This document shows positions 57,124 to 64,000 of a stretch of 64,000 nucleotides of DNA, one piece after another. A program made the position numbers and the translations under genes. Numbering within the stretch: position 1 is the first letter of the stretch; each line of letters begins with the position of its first letter. The notes beneath the pieces are model-generated. The model saw nothing but the letters and a program-made list of their open reading frames with translations, was not told the origin of the DNA and did not search any database. Source of the DNA: an uncultured Alphaproteobacteria bacterium (GTDB lineage Bacteria; Pseudomonadota; Alphaproteobacteria; CAAHEQ01; UBA3637); NCBI GenBank assembly GCA_934202735.1, contig CAKPYH010000005.1, positions 51,187 to 115,186 of the forward strand. Reading direction: 5' to 3'.

Positions 57124-57657
57124 ATGATGAAAACAAATGAAAGATATATGAATGCTTTGCGGTCGGCCGATACGGAAGTTTTGGAAGCATGCTTGAAGGA
57201 CGGTGTTGATGTCAATATCTGTAACGGAGGGCATCGGGTGTTTGATATTTTACTGATGCGTCATTGCGAAAAAGGCATGAAAATGGTTTTGAAAAACCCG
57301 AAATGGAATCCGAACTATATTATGAGTGATTCCTTATCTCCGCTAGAACGGGCATTGGTGCGCGGTCGGGAAGATGTGGCCCTTCAGATTATGCGCCACC
57401 CGAATTTTAAGGAACAAGCCCGTTTGGGAAACGGTCGGACCGTGGCCATGGCGGCCGTGATGTTTTCGGCTCCGGCGGTGTATCAGGCGACCAAGCGGAA
57501 CGCTGACCCGAATGCTAAAGATAATGCCGGTGCAACATTGAGTACCTATATTGAACGGTATGGCCAACCCAAAACCGGCCGATTGGTGGCTATTCGTCAA
57601 GGGCAAGAAACCTATCGGGCGACTTTACAGGCGCAAAACGAACATCAACGTGCCTGA
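57124..57657 (+). CDS. cytoplasmic ankyrin-like protein
   Basis: 177 residues (tandem ATGs at 57124 and 57127). No signal peptide. Ankyrin-like helices: YMNALRSADTEVLEACLKDGVDVNICNGG, then LSPLERALVRGREDVALQIM and GRTVAMAAVMFSAPAVYQATKRNADPNAKDN in pieces. The repeats are less regular than in the protein at 15663. The end is polar and Gln-rich. It probably binds a protein partner; its partner is unknown. Single-gene unit. Confidence 0.78.
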   Translation: MMKTNERYMNALRSADTEVLEACLKDGVDVNICNGGHRVFDILLMRHCEKGMKMVLKNPKWNPNYIMSDSLSPLERALVRGREDVALQIMRHPNFKEQARLGNGRTVAMAAVMFSAPAVYQATKRNADPNAKDNAGATLSTYIERYGQPKTGRLVAIRQGQETYRATLQAQNEHQRA

Positions 57658-57677
57658 TATTGGTGTTGCAAGACAAG

Positions 57678-57703
57678 CCCCGACCGTTTGGCCGGGGTTT
57701 TTG
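57678..57703 (+). terminator. terminator of the second ankyrin-like gene
   Basis: CCCCGACC/GGCCGGGG stem with one mispair and GTTT loop, then T5. It ends at the rlmB stop codon. Confidence 0.75.
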
Positions 57704-58444
57704 TTAGGAGACAGGAATTTGTCGCCGATATTCATACAACGTCAAAGCCGCAGCATTGGACACGTTCAGGCTTTCAATCACGGGATTCATGGGCAGTTTG
57801 ACGGTATAATCGCAACATTCACGGGTCAAACGTCGCATACCACTGCCTTCGGAACCCATGATAAAGGCACATTTCGCGGGAAGTTTTTGGGCATTGATGG
57901 TTTGTTCGGCATAGCCGTCCAGGCCGATACACCAAAAACCGGCTTCTTTCAATTTTTGAGTAAGCCGAGCCAGGTTTGCTACGCGTATGAAAGGGACGAT
58001 TTCCAGTGCTCCGCTGGCCGATTTGGCCAAGACACCGCTTTCATCGGGGGCACCGCTTTCGGGGACAATCACGGCCGCTAGGTCAAAGGCGGCACCGGAT
58101 CGTAAAATAGCCCCGACATTATGGGGATCACTGACTTGATCCAAAATCATGACAACGGCCTGATCGGTTTTGGCCCAGTGGCGTATCAAATCGTCTATCG
58201 GCGGTTGTTCCAGGGGCAGGCAGCGGGCGACAATGCCTTGATGCAGGCTTTCGCGTCCGACCAAGTTATCCAGATATTCTTTATTGACGCTTCGTACAGG
58301 GATTTGCGCGGATATAGCCGGCAATGTGTCCCCTTTTATGGCATAGATTTCAAGGATATGCCGCCGTTTGTTTTTCAGGGCCATTTCTACCGGATGACGA
58401 CCGTAAAGTAAAATATCTTTACCGGATTTTTGTTGTTTTTTCAT
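57704..58444 (-). CDS. rlmB: 23S rRNA (guanosine2251-2'-O)-methyltransferase RlmB
   Basis: 246 residues. N-terminal substrate-binding domain (LLYGRHPVEMALKNKRRHI, about 12-80), then the SPOUT/TrmH domain: VMILDQVSDPHNVGAILRSGAAF (motif 1 with N and R), CAFIMGSEGSGMRRL (motif 2) and MNPVIESLNVSNAAALTLYEYRR (motif 3). It methylates G2251 in the ribosomal P-loop. It is the third gene of a minus-strand operon and starts 9 bases after the exported-protein gene. Confidence 0.94.
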   Translation of the reverse strand: MKKQQKSGKDILLYGRHPVEMALKNKRRHILEIYAIKGDTLPAISAQIPVRSVNKEYLDNLVGRESLHQGIVARCLPLEQPPIDDLIRHWAKTDQAVVMILDQVSDPHNVGAILRSGAAFDLAAVIVPESGAPDESGVLAKSASGALEIVPFIRVANLARLTQKLKEAGFWCIGLDGYAEQTINAQKLPAKCAFIMGSEGSGMRRLTRECCDYTVKLPMNPVIESLNVSNAAALTLYEYRRQIPVS

Positions 58445-58453
58445 ATACTTTCC

Positions 58454-59206
58454 TTATTCTATCAATGAGTTAATCATCAAAGGCTTGTTGAGTTGAAACG
58501 GTATAATAAGGGGCTTGCGGGCTGCAACGGCCCGGGCCAAGGTCTTGGGAACAGGCCGGCGCACGGCCGCATAGTATCCCATGACGGCGGTCAATAAATT
58601 TGTATCCGAAACCGTCAATGTGCCTGTTTGTACCGTACCATGTGTCCAACCCCAAAGTGTGCGGGGATCGGCCAACGCTATGTCGGTTTGCAGGGTAAGA
58701 ATTTCTTGTCGGCCTTGACGGATGGTAAGTGTCAGGTTTGTCCCGTTGGGACGCGGTCGCAACGTCAGAATAATATCTCCTTTGAACGTATCTTGATTAA
58801 GCAGAGCCAAGGCCATTAAAGGCCGCAACACAAAATCGTCGGGGGCTTGAAATTGACGCAACTGTCGGGTCAGGTTGTCCCGATATTGTTGCCGTAATGT
58901 TCCCGCTACGTCCAACGTTATGCCGTTAAAACGTAAAGTCGTTTCGCCGGGTTTTATCGTCCATGTCAATTTATGAATCCGACTGTGAACGGGCAGCCGG
59001 GGAAAGGCAGGTTGATACATGACTACACCCCGGCCGAACAAAGGTCGCTCCGCGTGGCGATAGGTCATTTCCTGATCGGAAAAAGGCAGTTGTTCCCGAT
59101 AAGTTGCCAAAATCCGATCGGCATCGTTGCGAACGGTCATGACGTAAAACAAAATCCAAAATACACCCATCAGGCAGAGTGATAACAGCATAAACCGGCG
59201 CATCAT
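58454..59206 (-). CDS. unknown membrane-anchored protein
   Basis: 250 residues. An N-terminal membrane anchor or signal (RRFMLLSLCLMGVFWILFYVM) is followed by a soluble domain with beta-rich repeats: LTWTIKPGETTLRFNGITLDV and GDIILTLRPRPNGTNLTLTI. This topology suggests a periplasmic domain. Related in shape to DUF2125 proteins but I cannot confirm this. It overlaps the stop of the upstream gene by 4 bp and precedes rlmB. Confidence 0.65.
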   Translation of the reverse strand: MMRRFMLLSLCLMGVFWILFYVMTVRNDADRILATYREQLPFSDQEMTYRHAERPLFGRGVVMYQPAFPRLPVHSRIHKLTWTIKPGETTLRFNGITLDVAGTLRQQYRDNLTRQLRQFQAPDDFVLRPLMALALLNQDTFKGDIILTLRPRPNGTNLTLTIRQGRQEILTLQTDIALADPRTLWGWTHGTVQTGTLTVSDTNLLTAVMGYYAAVRRPVPKTLARAVAARKPLIIPFQLNKPLMINSLIE

Positions 59207-60489
59207 AGTCCCCCGGTGTCAGATGTGGGGGTGAATGTGTGAATCTGAACAAAGCCCCGAACGGTCGGCAGAGTTCCTGCCGGAGGTGTGTAAGAATATA
59301 ATCCTTCTGCAATGCCCCATCCCAGGGATAAACCCGTCCCTGTGGCCCGCAAGGCCACCGGTTGATCTATCACGGCTGCCCCCGAATCATCAAAACCGGC
59401 AATATGTACCAAGGCTTTCCCGTCCACGGGTTGCTTTAACAGTCGCGCGGCCGTCAACAAATGAGGCAAGGCATCTAAAACGGGGAAAGTGGGTTGATCC
59501 GTTGAGACCTGGGATTGTGGTGGTTCAGGATTCGCCGTTGGCGAGAGAACGGGATCTTTCGGTTCTGATTGCGGTGCCGGCACAGGTTTCTGTTGCGGTG
59601 ATGCTATGGCGGGCTGCGGGGAAATCGTCCGGGCAATAGGTGTTAAAGGCCGTTGGGAAACTGCCGATAAAGTCGGTGCAGATTCTTGTTTCGTTTGTTT
59701 GATGGGTTGAACCTGCATAACGGGGGTCCCGGTACTCTGACGGACAATCCGGGGTACGGGTATGCCCTGATCCGGATTTTTCAAAATATCCCGTATGCGT
59801 GAAGAAGACGGAACGCGCTTCACTTTAATTTTGCGTCCGTCCAGGTCTATGTCGGCGAAAAAAGCCACATCTTTATTTTCGGGCCGATCGGTATCGGCGG
59901 CGTAAAAGTAGATATGAGTTGCCCGGGGACATACAAAATGCGCTTGATTGATGGCCGTATTGATCAACTCTTGCTGAATCGTTTCGTCTTCAAATAAAGA
60001 AATATCCGATGTGACAGCCAAAATTTGAACGGGGGCGCAGGCCATAAAAGGACCGTATGTCCCATCGGCCAACGGTTCGGCCGTCATGCGCCCGACATAG
60101 CGAATATCCAAGCGTTCTTCTCGGCCCATGTCAAACGAGAGTGTTCGTATGCCGGTGCCGTCATCATTGATATCGTTGATGGAAACGGGCAGAGCAATCG
60201 GCTCGGTCCGATAACCGTCTACCCAAAAGCCGCTGATTTGTTCTACCGGTTTGGTAAAAGCGTCCCGGATGGTTATCGTGGCAGATCCGTTGAGCCAACC
60301 GTTCGGACATGATCCGTCCACATCGGACAAAAACCACCCCGTAGTATTGCGCCGGGTGGCATAGTGAATGGCACAGGACCGATCTGTGGTCGTAATCCGA
60401 TCATCCCGCAAGGCGGCCCCTTCGGCCCAAACATCGCCGGCGTGCAGGCAGGTGGCCAGTATCATTCCCAGGTATATTGCTTTGTTCAT
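59203..60489 (-). CDS. unknown exported protein with Pro-rich linker
   Basis: 428 residues from the ATG at 60489. Signal peptide MNKAIYLGMILATCLHAGDVWAEG. Residues about 25-215 form a cysteine-containing beta domain (RSCAIHYATRRNTTGWFLSD, DGSCPNGWLNGSATITI, and CAPVQILAVTSDIS). Residues about 250-330 are a Pro/Gln/Ser linker (QPIKQTKQESAPTLSAVSQ, SPQQKPVPAPQSEPKDP). The end (about 335-428) is a second small domain with ALVHIAGFDDSGAAVIDQPV. Probably periplasmic. The mRNA looks leaderless. Operon with 58454 and rlmB. Confidence 0.7.
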   Translation of the reverse strand: MNKAIYLGMILATCLHAGDVWAEGAALRDDRITTTDRSCAIHYATRRNTTGWFLSDVDGSCPNGWLNGSATITIRDAFTKPVEQISGFWVDGYRTEPIALPVSINDINDDGTGIRTLSFDMGREERLDIRYVGRMTAEPLADGTYGPFMACAPVQILAVTSDISLFEDETIQQELINTAINQAHFVCPRATHIYFYAADTDRPENKDVAFFADIDLDGRKIKVKRVPSSSRIRDILKNPDQGIPVPRIVRQSTGTPVMQVQPIKQTKQESAPTLSAVSQRPLTPIARTISPQPAIASPQQKPVPAPQSEPKDPVLSPTANPEPPQSQVSTDQPTFPVLDALPHLLTAARLLKQPVDGKALVHIAGFDDSGAAVIDQPVALRATGTGLSLGWGIAEGLYSYTPPAGTLPTVRGFVQIHTFTPTSDTGGL

Positions 60490-60496
60490 AAGGTTC

Positions 60497-60525
60497 AGTA
60501 TATAGAAAAAAAAGAAACTCCGCAA
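60497..60525 (-). promoter_or_regulatory. promoter of the 59203-60489 operon, probably leaderless
   Basis: Minus strand: TTGCGG (60525-60520), 17-bp spacer, TATACT (60502-60497). Seven bases separate the -10 box from the ATG and no ribosome site is present. Confidence 0.6.
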
Positions 60526-60545
60526 CCACTTTTTTTAAAAAATGC

Positions 60546-60573
60546 TTTACAAAAGCCGAAACCATGTTATAAT
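60546..60573 (+). promoter_or_regulatory. promoter of the 60599 / repeat-protein operon
   Basis: TTTACA (60546-60551), 16-bp spacer, perfect TATAAT (60568-60573). Confidence 0.7.
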
Positions 60574-60598
60574 GAAAGTATATGGGAGGTACCTATTC

Positions 60599-61741
60599 AT
60601 GTCTGATTCTAATAAAAAAGGTGTATTAAAAACGGCTTGGAATGTAGCGAAAACGTTGACCACCGTGGTGTGTTTTCCGATTGTTCTGCCGTTTAAGGCG
60701 GCGCGCTTTGTTTGGCGTAATAAATTAAAAACGGCGTTAGTGGGCGGTGCGCTTTTTTTCGGGTACCGAGATTTAAGTCAGCGGTTTGCCAAGCCGGATC
60801 CGACACCTCGGAATGTGGCTATGGCACGGGCATTGAATCAACGGTTGCAGCGGGGACAGACGACTCCCCGTGTGGCTCCGAATGCGGTGGCCGGCAAGAC
60901 AGAACAGGTTTCGGATAATCGTCAAGCCACCACGACCATTACCATGCCCAAGCAAAATATTCGGGGGACCTCCATTGAGTCAACGGTGGGGGCCCGTGTA
61001 CAAACAACGGTGAAAGATGTAACGCCGGCCAAAACGGCCGATGATGTGGCGGATCGGTTGTCTTTGATGACAACCAAGTCCGGCAAGATTTTAATGAATC
61101 AGGGGGATACGCCCGCTTCTGCCAAGCCCGAAGTGATACAAACGGCACCCAAGTCCAATTCCGCACGGGATAAGATTGACTTTGCCATCACACAACATCA
61201 ACAAAAGATCAATGACAAGAGCCGTTGCGGCTCGGCTACGGTTGTTTTGTATCAAGACGGCAACCCCAAGAATTATACGGTTTTGAATTTCGGGTATCAT
61301 CCGCGTGAAGGGACCGATACGTTTGAAATGTATCGTTCGGCGGCGGTATCGGCCCAAGGTGGTCCGGCTTTGGAGGGTAGTTTTAATGCTGTCTTTGGTA
61401 CCCAAGGGGTTCAGATGAATGTGGATTATGGTGCACAAGGGGTTCGTATTCATAATTGCCGTGCGGGCAAACAAACGGTTATTGTGCCGGATGCGGGGCA
61501 GATATCTGTCTTAAAGGTTGATGCCAATGGTGGTGTTCAGGCGGTATCCGGTGCCGAGGCGACCAAGGTTATTTCGGGGGCAAATGCCGGATTAAAGGCG
61601 GAATCACGGATTACATCGGATACATTGTTCCCGGCCCGTGAACGGCGTTGGTTGCCGCAGGCCAAAACACATTGGACACAAAAGCCGGCTCAACAGAATA
61701 CGGCGGTTTTGCAACATATCAAATCGGGTGCATCCCGCTAG
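60599..61741 (+). CDS. unknown membrane-linked protein, partner of the repeat protein
   Basis: 380 residues from the ATG at 60599, with GGGAGGT eight bases upstream. Residues about 10-55 contain two hydrophobic or amphipathic stretches (LTTVVCFPIVLPFKAARFV, TALVGGALFFGYRDL). Residues 60-190 are low-complexity Thr/Gln/Lys-rich. From about 195 there is a compact beta-rich domain with CGSATVVLYQDGNPKNYTVL, YGAQGVRIHNCRAGKQTVIV and paired cysteines about 80 residues apart. No family is recognised. The next gene, the large secreted repeat protein, starts 10 bases after its stop, so they form an operon. Confidence 0.72.
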   Translation: MSDSNKKGVLKTAWNVAKTLTTVVCFPIVLPFKAARFVWRNKLKTALVGGALFFGYRDLSQRFAKPDPTPRNVAMARALNQRLQRGQTTPRVAPNAVAGKTEQVSDNRQATTTITMPKQNIRGTSIESTVGARVQTTVKDVTPAKTADDVADRLSLMTTKSGKILMNQGDTPASAKPEVIQTAPKSNSARDKIDFAITQHQQKINDKSRCGSATVVLYQDGNPKNYTVLNFGYHPREGTDTFEMYRSAAVSAQGGPALEGSFNAVFGTQGVQMNVDYGAQGVRIHNCRAGKQTVIVPDAGQISVLKVDANGGVQAVSGAEATKVISGANAGLKAESRITSDTLFPARERRWLPQAKTHWTQKPAQQNTAVLQHIKSGASR

Positions 61742-61751
61742 GATAAGGAGA

Positions 61752-64000
61752 ATGAACATGTCAAACTTAAAGAAACTTTTGTTTGTTTTATCTGTGGTGG
61801 CCGTATTGGGGGTATCGGAGACGGTTTTGGCCAAAGCGAATACCGAGAGTACAGCGGGAACACCCGGCGATGGAAGTTATTGGTCTAAAGCGGTTGGTGA
61901 TACAGCCCTGGGGGGTGAACAATTTGTGTTGGATGGTCCGCTGAAAATTAAAAAATTCTCTGATGCGGATGTGTTGAAATTGGATGGGACAGTTGAAGAA
62001 GGTGAGGAAATAAAAACGACTAAAGCCACAACTAAGATTACAACTAAAAAAAAGAACCTTACAACTAATTTTACGGATAAAACAAAGGAAAAGCGTCAAC
62101 AAGAACTCAAAAAATGGTATGAAGCCGGTCGTGCGGCCGAGAAGAAAGTAGCTCTTGGTGGTAGTTTTGCAATCAGGGATGCCGATGGCAAGAAGTTGGA
62201 AAAGATTACACAGGATACAGAAAGAACAAAGAAAATCAAAGAGGCACTTAAAAAATGGTATGAAGCCGGTCGTGCGGCCGAGAAGAAAGTAGCTCTTGGT
62301 GGTAGTTTTGCAATCAGGGATGCCGATGGCAAGAAGTTGGAAAAGATTACACAGGATACAGAAAGAACAAAGAAAATCAAGGAAGCACTTAAAAAATGGT
62401 ATGAAGCCGGTCGTGCGGCTGATAAGAAAGTAGCTCTTGGTGGTAGTTTTGCAATCAGGGATGCCGATGGCAAGCCGTTGGAACTGTCTTGGGAAGACTA
62501 TTGGAAGCAGTTGTATGGTGATGAAGAATTCCCCGAATACGATTTAATTTTGGGATTGTCTCCGGAAATAGCCGAAGGTGCGCGGTTAGTGATACCTTGG
62601 GAAGAAGCCGAAGAAGATTGGACCTGGGAAGATTTTTGGGAGTGGTTGTATGGTGACCAAGAAATACCGGAATACGATTTAATTTGGGGATTGTCTCCGG
62701 AAATAGCCGAAGGTGGAGAGTTGGAAACACCTTGGGAAGATGATAACTACGCCTACAGCCCGTGGGGGCCCGGGGATGCGCCGTGGACTTCAACCGAATT
62801 TGAACGTCCGGATCTGTTTACGGACGAAGATGCCGCCGTTATTAAAAAGGATGTAAAACCGGGTGATTTTACAGGCGAAGGTACTACCGTTATTAAAAAG
62901 GATATAAAACCGGGTGATTTCACAGGCGGAGACGCAACCGGTGCGACGGGAACTGGATCCAAACTGGATGGTTTCACGGATGAAGATGCAACAGGTGCCA
63001 CGGGTACGGGCTCTAAACTGGGTGCATTCACAGATGAAGACGCAACAGGTGCCACGGGTACGGGCTCTAAACTGGACGGTTTCACAGATGAAGATGCAAC
63101 AGGTGCCACGGGTACGGGCTCTAAACTGGGTGCATTCACAGATGAAGACGCAACAGGTGCCACGGGTACGGGCTCTAAACTGGACGGTTTCACGGATGAA
63201 GACGCAACAGGTGCCACGGGTACGGGCTCTAAACTGGGTGCATTCACAGATGAAGATGCAACAGGTGCAACTGGTTCCGGATCTAAACTGGATGGTTTCA
63301 CAGATGAAGACGCAATTGGTGCGACCGGCTCGGGCACTAAACTGGACGGTTTCACAGATGAAGACGCAACCGGTGCGACGGGAACTGGATCCAAACTGGA
63401 CGGTTTCACGGATGAAGATGCAATTGGTGCCACGGGTACGGGCTCTAAACTGGGTGCGTTCACGGATGAAGACGCGACGGGTGCGATGGGTGCCGGCACT
63501 AAACTGGATGATCTGACCGGTAGTGGTGCAAAGGGTGCCACGGGAACAGGATCCAAACTGGGTGCGTTCACGGATGAAGACGCGACAGGTGCGACTGGAT
63601 CCGGCACTAAACTGGATGATCTGACCGGTAGTGGTGCAAAGGGTGCAACCGGTACAGGAGCCAAACTGGGTGCGTTTACGGATGAAGACGCGACGGGTGC
63701 GACCGGTTCCGGTACTAAACTGGATGGCCTGACCGGTAGTGAGGCCACGGGTGCAACCGGTACAGGAGCCAAACTGGGTGCGTTCACGGATGAAGACGCG
63801 ACAGGTGCAACCGGCTCCGGCACTAAACTGGATGGTCTGACCGGTAGTGAGGCCACGGGTGCAACCGGTACAGGAGCCAAACTGGGTGCGTTTACGGATG
63901 AAGACGCGACAGGCGCGACCGGCTCCGGCACTAAACTGGATGATCTGACCGGTAGTGGTGCAAAGGGTGCAACCGGTACAGGAGCCAAACTGGGTGCGTT
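61752..64000 (+). CDS. large secreted repeat protein (3' end beyond window)
   Basis: At least 749 residues; the frame stays open to the window edge. The start ATG at 61752 follows AAGGAG by four bases; a second ATG at 61758 is the alternative. The signal peptide is LKKLLFVLSVVAVLGVSETVLA. Then come: residues about 30-118, Thr/Lys-rich; three near-identical 47-residue helical repeats (KKWYEAGRAAEKKVALGGSF); two 45-residue acidic, aromatic repeats (SWEDYWKQLYGDEEFPEYDL); and about twenty 18-residue repeats of the type GFTDEDATGATGTGSKLD. These are acidic and Gly/Thr-rich, like surface adhesin stalks or calcium-binding repeats, but they are not the RTX motif. No anchor is visible in the part seen. 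Confidence 0.85.
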   Translation, partial: MNMSNLKKLLFVLSVVAVLGVSETVLAKANTESTAGTPGDGSYWSKAVGDTALGGEQFVLDGPLKIKKFSDADVLKLDGTVEEGEEIKTTKATTKITTKKKNLTTNFTDKTKEKRQQELKKWYEAGRAAEKKVALGGSFAIRDADGKKLEKITQDTERTKKIKEALKKWYEAGRAAEKKVALGGSFAIRDADGKKLEKITQDTERTKKIKEALKKWYEAGRAADKKVALGGSFAIRDADGKPLELSWEDYWKQLYGDEEFPEYDLILGLSPEIAEGARLVIPWEEAEEDWTWEDFWEWLYGDQEIPEYDLIWGLSPEIAEGGELETPWEDDNYAYSPWGPGDAPWTSTEFERPDLFTDEDAAVIKKDVKPGDFTGEGTTVIKKDIKPGDFTGGDATGATGTGSKLDGFTDEDATGATGTGSKLGAFTDEDATGATGTGSKLDGFTDEDATGATGTGSKLGAFTDEDATGATGTGSKLDGFTDEDATGATGTGSKLGAFTDEDATGATGSGSKLDGFTDEDAIGATGSGTKLDGFTDEDATGATGTGSKLDGFTDEDAIGATGTGSKLGAFTDEDATGAMGAGTKLDDLTGSGAKGATGTGSKLGAFTDEDATGATGSGTKLDDLTGSGAKGATGTGAKLGAFTDEDATGATGSGTKLDGLTGSEATGATGTGAKLGAFTDEDATGATGSGTKLDGLTGSEATGATGTGAKLGAFTDEDATGATGSGTKLDDLTGSGAKGATGTGAKLGA
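62106..62478. repeat. three 141-bp tandem repeats (47 codons)
   Basis: The word starting AAAAAATGGTATGAAGCCGG recurs at a period of 141 bp (TGG codons at 62115, 62256, 62397). Copies differ by only a few bases, which shows recent duplication. The third copy is cut short at the KPLEL boundary. Confidence 0.92.
62487..62750. repeat. two ~135-bp imperfect repeats (45 codons)
   Basis: Units beginning WEDYWKQLYGDEEFPEYD and WEDFWEWLYGDQEIPEYD share the end GLSPEIAEG. They are older and more diverged than the preceding repeats. Confidence 0.88.
62919..64000. repeat. about twenty 54-bp tandem repeats, running off the window
   Basis: Period 54 bp (Phe codons at 62919, 62973 and so on). Unit classes alternate. 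In the first half DGFTDEDATGATGTGSKL alternates with GAFTDEDATGATGTGSKL. From about 63470 a 108-bp higher-order unit appears, with DDLTGSGAKGATGTGAKL or DGLTGSEATGATGTGAKL as every second copy. Confidence 0.93.

Noticed and set aside
62914..63516. 200-codon plus-strand frame inside the repeat array
   Set aside because: It is an alternate-frame shadow of the same repeats without a ribosome site.
62753..63988. 411-codon minus-strand open frame of Pro/Ala/Val/Ser repeats
   Set aside because: It is the antisense of the 54-bp repeats. A repeat whose length is a multiple of three stays open by chance, and the plus-strand frame has a ribosome site, a signal peptide and a sensible composition.
62919..64000. 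RTX calcium-binding repeats
   Set aside because: The unit has no GGxGxDxxx nonapeptide; the period is 18 residues with a DEDATGATG core.
62106..64000. CRISPR array
   Set aside because: The repeats are contiguous, coding and without unique spacers.

Overview
The window looks like chromosomal DNA of an alphaproteobacterium, probably an uncultured and host-associated lineage. Supporting evidence is the gene order (radA-cvpA; pal-cpoB-tilS-ftsH; gpmI-envC-ctpA-rppH), an alphaproteobacterial-type L33, FAD-dependent thymidylate synthase, the single-chain (archaeal/eukaryal-type) glycyl-tRNA synthetase and two ankyrin-repeat proteins. The lineage is inferred; no rRNA gene is present to settle it. 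No insertion sequence, prophage or CRISPR array was seen.

Layout: 1-2.1 kb holds the end of radA, then cvpA, a cytidine-deaminase-like gene and rlmH in one overlapping operon. 2.1-9.9 kb has two unknown genes, rnhA converging on a DsbD-like membrane protein, infC with an AUU start, glyS, and an exported unknown. 9.9-18.7 kb has a prohibitin-like SPFH protein, ftsH-tilS-cpoB-pal, a secreted ankyrin protein, a lipoprotein, rpmI-rplT, rpsD and tRNA-Thr. 19-27 kb has lolC-lolD-HAD, an unknown gene, an AT-rich glycosyltransferase pair, tRNA-Cys, tRNA-Asn and a kinase-like gene. 27-37 kb has a peroxiredoxin, a FadL-type porin, tRNA-Ser, thyX, valS, a membrane protein coupled to a radical SAM/SPASM enzyme, and rluD.

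37-44 kb carries the most striking locus: a single gene that joins a shortened FliF (MS-ring) to a whole FliG (rotor switch protein), placed between a small membrane protein and dnaE with no other flagellar gene in view. 44-60 kb has cmk, a DUF1189-like protein, a DUF2934 protein, a U32-family protein, a stand-alone EAL phosphodiesterase, gpmI-envC-ctpA-rppH, a moxR-DUF58-DUF4381 operon ending in an unusual WYL/TerB-like gene, rpmG, a second ankyrin protein, and an operon ending in rlmB. 60.5-64 kb encodes an unknown membrane-linked protein followed by a very large secreted repeat protein that runs off the window.

Regulation is unusually readable. Most transcription units are preceded by a TTGAC-type -35, a spacer of exactly 17 bp, and a TATAAT-like -10. 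Three genes (rnhA, the unknown at 21568, and the exported protein starting at 60489) have the -10 box only 6-7 bp from the start codon and so are probably leaderless. Terminator hairpins with T-tracts bound many units.
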